Made by a program: the position numbers and the translations under genes. A stretch of DNA of 64,000 nt, taken from assembly GCA_050011815.1 (NCBI GenBank), contig JBEKIJ010000004.1, positions 62,001-126,000 on the forward strand, read 5' to 3'. This document shows, piece by piece, positions 1 through 8,737 of the stretch. Source of the stretch: Chersky-840 sp050011815. Lineage in GTDB: Bacteria > Actinomycetota > Acidimicrobiia > Acidimicrobiales > UBA8190. Under the pieces are notes generated by a model, which was not told where the DNA came from, did not search any database, and worked only from the letters and a program-made list of their open reading frames with translations. Numbering within the stretch: the first letter of the stretch is position 1; each line of letters begins with the position of its first letter.

Positions 1-422
1 TCGCGGCATTGCTGTCACTGTCGGGCGCGCTGGGAACCCCCGTCAGTGTCCTCCTGGGTGAAGACCAGGACCCGAGCCCCCTCACCATCTCCACCATGGG
101 TACCCCACGACATGACTCCAAGGGGCTCTCCATCGCGCCGTGTAGTGGGTACGCAGGTTCCTCGGCGTTGGAGGCCTTGCGCATCGCCGTGGATCCGGAT
201 CGCCCCTTGACACCCCCGGCCCACCACCGTGGTGAGGAGTGGCTGTACGTGCTCCAGGGCATCCTCCGTCTCGAATACGACGGCGAGGTTCATCATCTGG
301 GCCCAGGGGTCGCCGCCCACTTCGATGCCGAGCGCCCGCATCGCCTGGGGGCCGAGGGGCAGGGCGCTGAGGTCTTGTTGGTTGCGGCCAAGGACACCCG
401 CAATGTGCAGCCCATCCACTAG
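1..422 (+). CDS. XRE-type regulator with C-terminal cupin domain (5' partial)
   Basis: The reading frame is open from the first base, so the gene starts upstream of the window. The visible N-terminal residues (LLSLSGALGTPVSVLLGE) look like the last helix of a Cro/CI-type helix-turn-helix domain. They are followed by a single cupin (small beta-barrel) domain with PPAHHRGEEWLYVLQG and a late H-P-H motif (ERPHRLGAEG). XRE-cupin proteins are usually ligand-sensing repressors of small catabolic or transport operons. The gene is 32 bp upstream of an M24 peptidase on the same strand, which may be its target. The ligand cannot be read from sequence. Confidence 0.8.
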   Translation, partial: AALLSLSGALGTPVSVLLGEDQDPSPLTISTMGTPRHDSKGLSIAPCSGYAGSSALEALRIAVDPDRPLTPPAHHRGEEWLYVLQGILRLEYDGEVHHLGPGVAAHFDAERPHRLGAEGQGAEVLLVAAKDTRNVQPIH

Positions 423-454
423 CAACACTCGAGGACCAGAAGAGAGGTCGTGAC

Positions 455-1162
455 ATGGCATCGGTGACCCACATGGACAGCGTCGAAGCGACTGGCGAGA
501 GGTTCTCGCTCCAAGAGCTTCTCTACGTGCGGGCTCGAACTCGTCGCGCTGTGCACATGATCGCCGAGCGAGTGAAGGTCGGCATGGCCGAGGAGGAGGC
601 GAAAGAGGCCGCTCGGGCCATCCTTACCTCCCTCGGCATGCGCCGAGGCTGGCACCACATCATCGTGCGGTGTGGCCCGAACACCACCAAGGATTTCATG
701 GAGCGATCCGAACCGGGCGTCGTCCTGGGAGAGAACGACATCTTCTTCGTCGATATCGGGCCCATCTTCCGCGATACCGAAGGCGACGCCGGCGACACCT
801 TCGTGTTCGGAGATGACCCCGAGCACCATCGCGCCAAGCGGGATGTCCGGGCCATCTGGGAAGACGTCCGGCGTGTCTGGTTCGACGAACGCATCACCGG
901 ACAGGAGCTCTACCGCTACGCAGAAAAGGCGACGGCCGACCGTGGGTGGAAGCTGAATCTGGACCTCTCGGGGCACCGTCTTTCCGACTACCCGCACTCG
1001 GCGCATTACGACGGACCATTGGCCGAGGTTCCCTTTCGGCCCAATCCCAATCTCTGGGTCCTCGAGATCGCCATCGCCCACCCCGATCGCCAGTTCGGCG
1101 CCTTCTACGAAGACCTGCTGCTCGAAGATCAGTCGTTTCCTGAAGGGGTGCTCCCGGCCTAG
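455..1162 (+). CDS. M24 family metallopeptidase (Xaa-Pro aminopeptidase-like)
   Basis: A 235-residue protein with the pita-bread metallopeptidase core. The expected ligand order D-D-H-E-E can be followed: VDIGP (D100), GDAGDT (D114), a His in LSGHRLSDYPHS (174 or 181), LEIAI (E204) and a late acidic segment EDLLLED. It is shorter than classical aminopeptidase P because the N-terminal creatinase-like domain is absent. The ATG is preceded by AGAGAGG at normal spacing. Likely a cytoplasmic di-metal peptidase or a creatinase-fold hydrolase. It follows the cupin regulator closely and may be co-transcribed with it. Confidence 0.85.
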   Translation: MASVTHMDSVEATGERFSLQELLYVRARTRRAVHMIAERVKVGMAEEEAKEAARAILTSLGMRRGWHHIIVRCGPNTTKDFMERSEPGVVLGENDIFFVDIGPIFRDTEGDAGDTFVFGDDPEHHRAKRDVRAIWEDVRRVWFDERITGQELYRYAEKATADRGWKLNLDLSGHRLSDYPHSAHYDGPLAEVPFRPNPNLWVLEIAIAHPDRQFGAFYEDLLLEDQSFPEGVLPA

Positions 1163-1476
1163 GGACGGTGCGCGCTGCGCCGACAAAACAATTCCTGAAT
1201 ACGCGCAGACCGGGTTCTGGAATCACGTCCTGATTCCCTCGCTGTTCGTAGATAATGCGCGTGGCCTTCCGCGCCGACTTTCGCGCGCCTGCTCCCCCAG
1301 AAATCTACCGAAGTTCCTACCAGCATCCCGTCGTCGGTCTGATCGGAAACACGTCTGACACGAGGGCTTAATAGCGCTTAACGCCGCAGGTCTTGTATTC
1401 GCTCTGCTTCTCGTTGAGATTTGTCATAGATGCAATTCATCCCGCCTCATAGCGAGAAGAGAGGAAGCTGAGCGCC
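1163..1476. other. Intergenic region, probable promoter of the APC permease
   Basis: 314 bases without a convincing gene. The downstream half is more AT-rich than its surroundings and has a TTAA-TAGCGC-TTAA symmetrical stretch near 1369-1382. Together with the GAGAGGAAG ribosome-binding site just before the next ATG, this suggests a promoter here, but I cannot assign -35/-10 boxes confidently. Confidence 0.4.
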
Positions 1477-3027
1477 ATGGAGACGACAGGTTTACAAACA
1501 CCGCCAGCTCCGCCCGGAAGGCAACAGGGGCTCCGGAGGAATGCACTGGGCTTTCCCACCGTGCTGGCCCAGTCCATCGCGGTGATCTCGCCCACCATGA
1601 CGGCCGTCCTGATCATCGCCTTGTGTTTCGGCGACGCCGGGAACGGGACGTGGCTCGCCTATGCCTTCGGCACGGTGATGCTGCTCTTCGTCGTCGGGTG
1701 CCTGAACCAGTTCGCCAAACGATCAGCCTTGGCGGGGTCGATGTACGGCTACACCGGACGGGGGCTCGGACCCAAGGCGGGTGTGATATCGGGGTGGAGC
1801 CTCATCTGGGCGTATCTCTTCATCGGTGTCGCCGGCCTCACGGGGTTTGCGATCTTCGCCCAGCAATTCTTGCAAGGCATCGGCGTGCACACGACTGTGC
1901 CCCCGGTGATCTTCTTCCTGCTCAGTGCGGGGGTGTGCTGGTTCATCGCCTACAAGGACATCCACGTCTCGTCGCTGCTCACCCTGGTGTTCGAGATCGT
2001 ATCGGTGGCCTGCATCTTGAGCCTCGCCGCCGTGGTCCTGTTCAAGCACGGCATCACGATCGACACCACCATCGTGAAGGCGAAGGGCATGACCTTCCAT
2101 GGCCTGAGCCTGGCCGTCGTGATCTGCATCTTCTCTCTCGTCGGCTTCGAGAGTGCGACGACACTCGGGGGGGAGGCGAAGAACCCGCTGAAGAACGTGC
2201 CACGAGCGGTGATCATCAGCCTGCTCGTCACGGGGTTGTTCATGGTGATCATGAGCTATGTCGAGGTGTTCGGCACCCGGCACTACGGCACCCCGCTCAA
2301 CAACATCGCCCTGCCCTTGACGGTCCTCTCCAAGATCTACGGCGTGACTTTTTTCAAGATCCCAGTCGCCCTCGGCGCCATGGTGAGCTTCTTCTCGCTC
2401 ACGCTGTCCTGTCTCAACGCAGGGTCTCGGATCATCTACCCGATGGCCCGGCACACGATCTTTCCGAAGCACCTCGGTCGGGCACACGAGGAGAACCAGA
2501 CGCCGCACGTCGCGATCACGTCTTACATTCTCGCCATCGTGGCTATCCCCCTGGTACTGGAGATCTTCACGAATCCGCTGACCACGTTCGGCGACGCCGG
2601 GACCCTGGCTGCCTTCGGTTTCCTGACGGCGTACTTCCTCATCTCCGTCGCCGCCCCGATGTACTTGAAGAAGCTGCGAGAGCTGAGAGCCCACCACATC
2701 GTGGTGGCGGCAATGGCCTGCCTCTTGCTCATGGTTCCGCTCATCGGGAGCTTCTACCCGGTGCCGCCGTTCCCCGTGGACATCTTCCCGTACATCTTCC
2801 TGGCCTACATGCTGGCCGGTTCGGGGTGGCTCTTCGTGGTCAGCCGGCGCAACCGGGGGCTCTTTGCAGAGATCGAGATGGATCTCGAGGCCTCGATGCT
2901 GTCCTCCCAGAAGCACACCGAGGAAGTCGATCGGGCTTTGGAGGAGATCGGTGGTGCAATCGAGCCGACGCCGTTGCCCGTTCCGGCACTCTCGGCCGAG
3001 CGGCCGGTGCCCGCCACCGCAGGCTAA
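1477..3027 (+). CDS. APC superfamily amino acid permease
   Basis: 516 residues with about 12 hydrophobic segments, the usual size and topology of amino acid-polyamine-organocation permeases. The first segment carries the family-type loop around AQSIAVISPTMTA. The central FSLVGFESATTLGGEAKNP resembles the conserved G-F-E motif of transmembrane helix 6. The C-terminal 60 residues are a cytoplasmic, acidic, proline-rich tail. Substrate unknown. The ATG has a good Shine-Dalgarno (AGAGAGGAAG). A strong hairpin follows the stop. Confidence 0.9.
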   Translation: METTGLQTPPAPPGRQQGLRRNALGFPTVLAQSIAVISPTMTAVLIIALCFGDAGNGTWLAYAFGTVMLLFVVGCLNQFAKRSALAGSMYGYTGRGLGPKAGVISGWSLIWAYLFIGVAGLTGFAIFAQQFLQGIGVHTTVPPVIFFLLSAGVCWFIAYKDIHVSSLLTLVFEIVSVACILSLAAVVLFKHGITIDTTIVKAKGMTFHGLSLAVVICIFSLVGFESATTLGGEAKNPLKNVPRAVIISLLVTGLFMVIMSYVEVFGTRHYGTPLNNIALPLTVLSKIYGVTFFKIPVALGAMVSFFSLTLSCLNAGSRIIYPMARHTIFPKHLGRAHEENQTPHVAITSYILAIVAIPLVLEIFTNPLTTFGDAGTLAAFGFLTAYFLISVAAPMYLKKLRELRAHHIVVAAMACLLLMVPLIGSFYPVPPFPVDIFPYIFLAYMLAGSGWLFVVSRRNRGLFAEIEMDLEASMLSSQKHTEEVDRALEEIGGAIEPTPLPVPALSAERPVPATAG

Positions 3028-3043
3028 AGCGCAGTCCCGCGAA

Positions 3044-3086
3044 CCCGGAACCGCTTGTCGTCGGAAATGCGACAGGCGGTTCCGGG
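3044..3086. terminator. Long hairpin between convergent genes
   Basis: Arms CCCGGAACCGCTTGTCG (3044-3060) and CGACAGGCGGTTCCGGG (3070-3086) pair over 17 positions with a single G-U, closing a 9-nt loop. No U-tract follows on either strand. It lies between the permease (+) and the nitrobindin-like gene (-), where a bidirectional terminator or mRNA stabiliser is expected. Confidence 0.7.
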
Positions 3087-3150
3087 TGGCGGAGGGGCTT
3101 TGGTTGCAGCCGGTCTCTTCGCAAGCGGCCGGGCCCAGAGCCACAATCGT

Positions 3151-3867
3151 TCAGAGGCGTTCCCCGGTTGTGCGCAACGAGCCGATGCCGAGGCTGCCCG
3201 CGCTGTCCAGGGCGGGTCCTGACAGCGCCGCCGCCCGGGCCAAGGGGTTGAGCTCGGGTGGGCCGACCCGCGTCAGGGTGTTGCGGTCAATGTGGCTGAA
3301 AGGTTCTTCCCGGCCGGGGATCTGCAGCACCCCCTCCTCTTCGTACGACCACGTCCCATCGCCGTTCACCGTGACGTGGATCCGATAGCTGAGGGTACGG
3401 AACGCCTCGTCGAGGAAGGGATTGGACAAGATCCCATGGACCTCGGACCCGACCGTGGCCGTGAGCTCGAAGTCGGTGGCCTCGGGCCCGGCTGGGCCCG
3501 AGGCCAGGAGCACCTGGGCCCGGGGGATGCCGAGAGTCAGGGTCACCGCCTCGGCGGCGGGCTCGTAGAGCCAGTAGCCGACCTGGTCGTGGAATGTTTC
3601 GATCTCGCCGGGCTTGGTGATGTGGGTGTGGTACCGCAGGCCGTAGAAGAGCTGGGGCCCGTTGGTCTGGCGGTCGATGGGGTGTAGCTCGTAGTGCTCG
3701 ATGAACGAGTTCTCCTCGGTCCCCTCGACAACGGGGTGTTGGTCCGAGCCCTTGATCCCCTCCCAGACCCCGGCCATCGGTCGCAGGGGGCCGAGATTCG
3801 CCAGAGTGTCGGGATCACCGTCGGGCTCGGTGTAGATGTCAGGTCCGTATATCGTCACTTTTCCCAC
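3151..3867 (-). CDS. Nitrobindin-like heme-binding beta-barrel protein
   Basis: 238 residues. The N-terminal part has the FABP/THAP4-like signature LRPMAGVWEG (residues 28-37), followed by alternating beta strands (FYGLRYHTHI, FHDQVGYWLYEP, VTLTLGIPRAQVLL). This matches the nitrobindin/DUF1794 beta-barrel family, which binds ferric heme and handles NO or peroxynitrite. GTG start. The C-terminal ~40 residues are low-complexity and may be disordered. The heme-ligating His is not certain from sequence alone. Convergent with the permease. Confidence 0.7.
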   Translation of the reverse strand: MGKVTIYGPDIYTEPDGDPDTLANLGPLRPMAGVWEGIKGSDQHPVVEGTEENSFIEHYELHPIDRQTNGPQLFYGLRYHTHITKPGEIETFHDQVGYWLYEPAAEAVTLTLGIPRAQVLLASGPAGPEATDFELTATVGSEVHGILSNPFLDEAFRTLSYRIHVTVNGDGTWSYEEEGVLQIPGREEPFSHIDRNTLTRVGPPELNPLARAAALSGPALDSAGSLGIGSLRTTGERL

Positions 3868-4058
3868 CCGCTCCGCCCCACGATGTCATCTTGCACCCAG
3901 CCACCTCGCTACCCGGGGCCACCCGCCGTCGGCCTCCCGGGACGACGTAAGGATATCGGCGCTTCCGAGCCCCGCCTCCTGGCCGAATGATCCTGAGCGC
4001 AATGCGAGGCCGAGGGTCTCCTCGTCGTCAGGGGCCCACCTACTAGCTTGGGCTCTCT

Positions 4059-5057
4059 GTGGCGGACTCCACCGAGGCGATCACCACTCCGAGCAGCAGC
4101 GCGGCGGACAAGAAGCCGTCGTCCATCGAGCGGATCCAACGCCTGGAGAGGTTGGAAGAGGAGCGTCTCAAGGAGAAAGAGCGCAAAGACGAGGAGAGGC
4201 GACAGAGGATCGCCGGCGCGAAGCCTTCAGGTGGACGCCACGATCTCGTTGAACGCATCGAACAGGCCACGAAGTACCCGATGTCCCTCTTGGGGATCGC
4301 CTGGCTGATCATCGCCATCACCATCCTCACGACCGACGCCAACGGCTCGGCCTCCACTGTCCTGGTGGGGATCCTCTTCGCGCTCTGGGCCGTCGCGTTC
4401 GTGGAGTACCTCGTGCGCCTGGTGGTCACCCCTGATCGTCGCGGCTATCTCAAGCGGCGATGGGTCGAGCCGGCCACGGTGGTCGTTCCCCCCCTCCAGG
4501 GGTGGCACTTCGTCGGCATCGAGAGGATGGGCCTCCTTCTCCATGAGGGGGAGCTGCGGGTGGAGACGATCCTCAAGCATCACAGCCTCTTCCGGGTACT
4601 CATCGCCGCGGCGGTGACCCTGTTCCTCGGGGCCTGGTTGGTGCTGCTCTTTGAGGAGAAGGCCAGAGGGAGCAACATTCACAACTACCCCGACGCCTTG
4701 TGGTGGGGCATCGTCACCGTGACCACCGTCGGGTACGGGGACCGGTTCCCCGTCAGCGAAGGTGGCCGTGTGGTGGCCGTCGTCCTCATGCTGCTCGGAA
4801 TCGGCCTCATCGGCGTACTCACCGCCACCGTTGCTTCTGTGTTCATCAAGGAACACACCGACGCCAACAAAGAGGAGTTCAAGAAGGGGCATGCCGACTT
4901 GGGTCAGCAGCTAGCGGTCATCAGCGACCGGCTCGCCGACGTCGAGCGTCGGCTCGGTGCTACGTCGTCCGAGGTGGATGCCGTCGACTCGGCTGCAGAC
5001 GCCGAAGCCGCCACGAGCGGGCCGGTCGAACCAGATCAGGGAGCTCCCCCCTCGTGA
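4059..5057 (+). CDS. Voltage-gated-type potassium channel protein
   Basis: 332 residues. A charged N-terminal coiled coil (about 24-50) is followed by hydrophobic segments at about 76-92, 100-117 and 178-199, a pore helix, the K+ selectivity filter TVGYGD (223-228) and a final inner helix (236-262). A C-terminal heptad-like region (265-300) could mediate tetramerisation. No RCK/TrkA domain is present. The GTG start lacks a clear ribosome-binding site but no better start exists. Function as a K+ channel is well supported; gating is not. Confidence 0.85.
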   Translation: MADSTEAITTPSSSAADKKPSSIERIQRLERLEEERLKEKERKDEERRQRIAGAKPSGGRHDLVERIEQATKYPMSLLGIAWLIIAITILTTDANGSASTVLVGILFALWAVAFVEYLVRLVVTPDRRGYLKRRWVEPATVVVPPLQGWHFVGIERMGLLLHEGELRVETILKHHSLFRVLIAAAVTLFLGAWLVLLFEEKARGSNIHNYPDALWWGIVTVTTVGYGDRFPVSEGGRVVAVVLMLLGIGLIGVLTATVASVFIKEHTDANKEEFKKGHADLGQQLAVISDRLADVERRLGATSSEVDAVDSAADAEAATSGPVEPDQGAPPS

Positions 5058-5089
5058 ATGTCACTGCGGGGACATGACCATCCGCAAAG

Positions 5090-5470
5090 TCATCGCGCTG
5101 CTTCGCGCTCGAGGTGGGCCTTGTGAGCGAGCTTGATGACCTCTTCCGACACCGATCGCTTGTTCCCTTCATGAGCGGGATGGTGAAGCGGGCAAGCCAG
5201 ATACGGGGTGCCTTCCACCGGCTTGCCCAGTCGGAGACATCCCTTGACGTGGCAATTGTGGTGTCGGTAGATGGTGACGATGCTGCCGAGGATGAGGAAG
5301 TCAGGAATCGCCCCACCGAACCCAGACCAGAAGCCGTACCAGGTACCCGACTCGGCATCCGCTCCGGTGTACCGCAGGAACCAGTGAGCTGAGTCAGTCC
5401 AGAAGATCGCCATGAACACGAAGAACACCGCTACGACGAGCAGCAACCCACCGAGGAGCAGTCGTTTCAT
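5090..5470 (-). CDS. Small membrane protein with Cys/His cluster
   Basis: 126 residues with two hydrophobic segments (MKRLLLGGLLLVVAVFFVFM and AIPDFLILGSIVTIY). A cytoplasmic-type Cys/His cluster follows: YRHHNCHVKGC, then LACPLHHPAHEG. The C-H-C-C-H-H spacing suggests a small metal site. The C-terminus is charged and helical. I do not recognise a named family. Convergent with the K+ channel, 32 bp apart. Confidence 0.7.
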   Translation of the reverse strand: MKRLLLGGLLLVVAVFFVFMAIFWTDSAHWFLRYTGADAESGTWYGFWSGFGGAIPDFLILGSIVTIYRHHNCHVKGCLRLGKPVEGTPYLACPLHHPAHEGNKRSVSEEVIKLAHKAHLEREAAR

Positions 5471-5647
5471 GGCTCTCCTCCCGACCTCGGTGACTTCAGG
5501 GTCATCGCTATGTTCTGGGTGGTCAAGAAAGCCTCCCGCCTGGAGAACACCAAGATAGACGCGGACCGGTCGGGACGAAGGTGTCCGGCCGCGGCTGTCT
5601 CGAGGAGGCAGGCCATGACGAGTGGCACACCGGCGACGCCGCCGCGG

Positions 5648-6268
5648 CTACATGCGGGGCTGGAGGGTCTGCATCCCTTCGCCCGAGAGGTCCTCGAGCG
5701 GCGCCTTGCGTCCCGCCAGGGCGAGGATGAGCGACGCCAGGGGGCCCTCGACGGATGGACCGTCCCCTGCCGACCAGTCCGAGTCCGTGGCCGAGATGCG
5801 CAGACCGGCCATGCGCTTCTTGGTGTGAATCGGGAACCCTATTCCCTTCACCGTGTTGGCCACCATCAGCAACGTGGCTTCCGGCACGTTCCGGGTCATG
5901 CCTGTCGGCCGGCGAATGTCCCCGCTGTGGCACACGAGGTCGGTCAGCATGATCTCGGGCTTCGTCCCTGGCGGCGTGCGACGGGTCCCGATCGTCTTCT
6001 TGAACTGTTTCAGGAGTTCGTCGGGAGGAGCCGTTCCCAGTGCCAGCCCTTCACGGGCCATGAAGCGGTTGAAGTTGAGGCCGCTCTTGAGCATCCCTGC
6101 AAGGAACGGGCCCGTCTTCACGTCCGCGCCGCCGACCAGATGGCCCACGACATGCCGGACCTTCCACTCGCTGCACAGCGACTGAGCGTTCCACTGGTTG
6201 TCATCGAGCGTCGCCAGGTCATCGGCCAGCGCCGTCCGCTCTTCGTCGGTCATTTGCCACGTATCCAT
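5648..6268 (-). CDS. Maleylpyruvate isomerase-family (DinB-like) protein
   Basis: 206 residues from ATG at 6268 (GTG at 6274 is an alternative); a GGGGTGG sequence precedes. W-N-AQSLCSEWKVRHVVGHL near the N-terminus and LVCHSGDIRRP in the middle match the TIGR03083 family of putative mycothiol-dependent enzymes with a four-helix DinB fold. The His residues of HVVGHL and VCHSGD are candidate metal ligands. The thiol cofactor implied is typical of actinobacteria. Substrate unknown. Confidence 0.8.
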   Translation of the reverse strand: MDTWQMTDEERTALADDLATLDDNQWNAQSLCSEWKVRHVVGHLVGGADVKTGPFLAGMLKSGLNFNRFMAREGLALGTAPPDELLKQFKKTIGTRRTPPGTKPEIMLTDLVCHSGDIRRPTGMTRNVPEATLLMVANTVKGIGFPIHTKKRMAGLRISATDSDWSAGDGPSVEGPLASLILALAGRKAPLEDLSGEGMQTLQPRM

Positions 6269-6663
6269 GACCACCCCGCGTCCGTGTCAGCGAGTCGCCG
6301 GAGACCCGCAAGCCTGGCGCGAGGGTATCGAGATCGAGGGTTGTGCGCCTCTGATGAGGAAGGATCCCGGAGCACCGTCGGGACCGGTCGGTTCCGAGCC
6401 GACGACCGGGGAAAACGAATCGCGGTACTGCGGTTCGGCGTTGGTACTTTCTCCTCCGAACGGCGTGTTCTCGCCCGACCCGGAGACCCAGATTCGACGG
6501 GTATTTCGCAATATCGGATTGACTCTGACCGAAGCCGGGGCAAAGTGGTCGATGCGATCGAGATCAACTCGTACCACGTTGGCCTGATCAACCAGAGCTC
6601 CCATTGACGGGGACAGAACCTCAAGAGTCGCAGGTCGTGCCAACCGTCTCCACCTGCCCGGTC
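6269..6663. other. Intergenic, no gene seen
   Basis: About 395 bases between two minus-strand genes. Several open frames overlap here but none has a ribosome-binding site or coherent protein composition. I see no tRNA, hairpin with a T-run or repeat. Confidence 0.5.
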
Positions 6664-7872
6664 TCAAGCCACCGTGCCTTGCGCCACGAGGGAGGACCAC
6701 TCGGCATCCCCGATGTCAGTGAGTTCGCGCAGAACCTGCTCCGTGTGTTCGCCCAGGCCGGGGCCGACGTCGGCGATGCCCCCCGGAGTGCGGGAGAACT
6801 TTGGCACCACCCCGGGCATCGGGACCTCGTACCCGGCCCGGGACGCGGCGCGGACCACCATGGCGCGTGCGATGTAGTGGGGGTCGACCACCATGTCAGA
6901 CGGGGTGTAGACGCGGCCGGCAGGCACACCGCTCGACGAGAGCAGCGCCAGGAGGGCGTCGGTCTCCTGGTTGCGTGTCCAGTCGGCGATGAGCTCGTCG
7001 AGCTCCTCCATGTTGCGCCCACGGGCAGCGTGGTCATGGAACCGCGGGTCCCGAGCCAGCTCAGCCCTCCCCATTGCCGTGCACAGCCGCGTGAAGACGG
7101 AGTCGGCGTTGCCGGCGATCAACACCTCAGATCCGTCAGCTGTCGGGTATGCGTTGGACGGGGACACACCCGGGAGGACACCCCCGGTGCGTCGCCGGGT
7201 GACGCCGGCGACCTCGAAGTCGGCCAATGTGGATTCCATGAGCGCCGCCACGGCCTCGTAGATGGCCACGTCGATTTCCTGGCCCCGACCACTGGCGTGC
7301 CGCTCGGCCAGTGCGGCCAGCGTGCCCACGACCGCGAATAATCCGGCCAGCGCGTCGCCCAGACTGATTCCGCAGCGGGCGGGGGGCCGATCGGGGTCTC
7401 CTGTCGTGGCCCGGATGCCCCCCATCGCTTCGCCGATGGACCCGAAGCCTGCTTCTTCGGCGCGTGGACCGGTCTGTCCGAATCCCGACACATGGACCAC
7501 GATGATCCCCGGGTTCGTGCTCTGGAGGTCCTCATAGCCGAGGCCCCACTCGGCAAGGCGCCCGGGCCGGAAGTTCTCGAGGACCACGTCGACTCGGTCA
7601 GCCAGTCGCCGAACCAGGTCCTGCCCAGCGGCACGGTGCATGTCGATGGCCACGGAGCGCTTGTTGCGAGCAATGGCTGGCCACCACAGCCCCTGGCCCT
7701 CGTGGGTGATGCCCCACGTGCGCATCGGGTCGCCCCGGTCCGGGGTCTCCACCTTGATGACGTCGGCTCCGTAGTCGCCGAGCAGCTGGCCCGCGAAGGG
7801 TCCGGCGATAAAGTTGCCCAGTTCAAGCACCCGCAACCCGGCGAGGGGGCCCCTTCGCTCCATCGTGGTCAT
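6664..7872 (-). CDS. CaiB/BaiF family CoA-transferase
   Basis: 402 residues, the normal length for class III CoA-transferases. The N-terminal LELGNFIAGPFAGQLLGDYG and VIKVETPDRGDPMR are family signatures. The catalytic aspartate that forms the acyl-CoA anhydride is D173 in GISLGDALAG. These enzymes move CoA between carboxylic acids. The gene diverges from the CMD-like/HMG-CoA-lyase-like pair, suggesting a shared catabolic pathway for an acyl-CoA substrate (inference). Confidence 0.92.
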   Translation of the reverse strand: MTTMERRGPLAGLRVLELGNFIAGPFAGQLLGDYGADVIKVETPDRGDPMRTWGITHEGQGLWWPAIARNKRSVAIDMHRAAGQDLVRRLADRVDVVLENFRPGRLAEWGLGYEDLQSTNPGIIVVHVSGFGQTGPRAEEAGFGSIGEAMGGIRATTGDPDRPPARCGISLGDALAGLFAVVGTLAALAERHASGRGQEIDVAIYEAVAALMESTLADFEVAGVTRRRTGGVLPGVSPSNAYPTADGSEVLIAGNADSVFTRLCTAMGRAELARDPRFHDHAARGRNMEELDELIADWTRNQETDALLALLSSSGVPAGRVYTPSDMVVDPHYIARAMVVRAASRAGYEVPMPGVVPKFSRTPGGIADVGPGLGEHTEQVLRELTDIGDAEWSSLVAQGTVA

Positions 7873-7955
7873 GGAGCGAGTGTAGGGAGGCGCTCCGTCG
7901 AGGTTGGGGGACGAGGGGAACCCTGAAGCGGGTGTGGGGAGTGGTGGAGGAGAGC

Positions 7956-8084
7956 ATGGCTGAAGAGCACGGATCGGAGTTCTGCGGGATCAACCACCTG
8001 GCCCGCGCTGCGGAGAGAATCGACGACGGTGAGGCGGACATCGGACGCCGACCGGCCCGCGCCGTCGACCGAGCGGCGACCTGA
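7956..8084 (+). CDS. Possible 42-residue small protein
   Basis: ATG at 7956 preceded by a strong GGAGGAGAG ribosome-binding site; 42 codons to TGA at 8082-8084. The product is charged (MAEEHGSEF...). It ends 5 bp before the GTG of the next gene, so it could be a leader that couples translation. No family recognised. The main support is the ribosome-binding site and spacing. Confidence 0.4.
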   Translation: MAEEHGSEFCGINHLARAAERIDDGEADIGRRPARAVDRAAT

Positions 8085-8089
8085 CCCCG

Positions 8090-8737
8090 GTGCCCCGTCT
8101 GCGCCAGGTGCCCAAGGCTGAAGCCGAGGCGCCCATCGTCCAGGTCATGTACGAGCACCTCTTCGAGGGACGCGATCCGGTGGCCGAGCCGGGCACCGCC
8201 ACCGGGTCACCGGGCGACTGGTGGACGGTGTTCGCCCTGGTGCCCGACGTCCTCGAACATGCGGTCCAGGGGTTCGGCCTCTACCAGAGTCCAAAACGGC
8301 GTCTCGACCCGACGCTGCGTGAACTCGCTCAGGCCCGAGCGGGCTGGGCGGCGGGCAGCCAGTTCGTCTTCTCCCAGCATTGCAAGGCACTTCGTGCTCA
8401 GAACGTTGACGAGGCGATCATCGAGGCGATTCCCCATTGGGCGGCCGGATCCTGTTACGACGAGACCCAGCGCCTCGTCCTGGCCTACACCGACTGCCTC
8501 GTGCTCGACCGGGGCCGGGTGCCCGACGGGCTCTTCGCCGCCCTCCATGCTCACTTGGGGGACGAGGAGATCCTCGAGCTCACCTACATCGCCGCCCTCT
8601 ACCTCCAGCATGCGGTGATGTCGCGGGCACTGCGCACCGAATTCGATGACCGCCCTGAGCCGGTGGTCGAGGTGGTCGGCGGTGACCGTGCCGCGGCTCG
8701 CGACGTCGGCCTCGACATCACCGCTCCCCCTCAGTGA
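8090..8737 (+). CDS. Carboxymuconolactone decarboxylase-like protein lacking the usual Cys pair
   Basis: 215 residues, GTG start. All-helical AhpD/CMD-like organisation: DPTLRELAQARAGWAAGSQFVFSQHCKAL and a second helix pair ending DEEILELTYIAALY. In AhpD-type members the active site is E..C..C/H; here the position aligned to the first Cys appears to be Ser (VFSQHCK), so peroxidase chemistry is unlikely. CMD-like proteins lacking the Cys pair accompany aromatic or acyl-CoA catabolic genes. The stop overlaps the start of the next gene (GTGA), implying translational coupling. Confidence 0.8.
   Translation: MPRLRQVPKAEAEAPIVQVMYEHLFEGRDPVAEPGTATGSPGDWWTVFALVPDVLEHAVQGFGLYQSPKRRLDPTLRELAQARAGWAAGSQFVFSQHCKALRAQNVDEAIIEAIPHWAAGSCYDETQRLVLAYTDCLVLDRGRVPDGLFAALHAHLGDEEILELTYIAALYLQHAVMSRALRTEFDDRPEPVVEVVGGDRAAARDVGLDITAPPQ

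Noticed and set aside
1723..3144. Long minus-strand frame opposite the APC permease
   Set aside because: Composition (Arg/His/Asp/Gly-rich, no hydrophobic core) is that of an antisense shadow; the plus-strand permease has clear helices and a ribosome-binding site.
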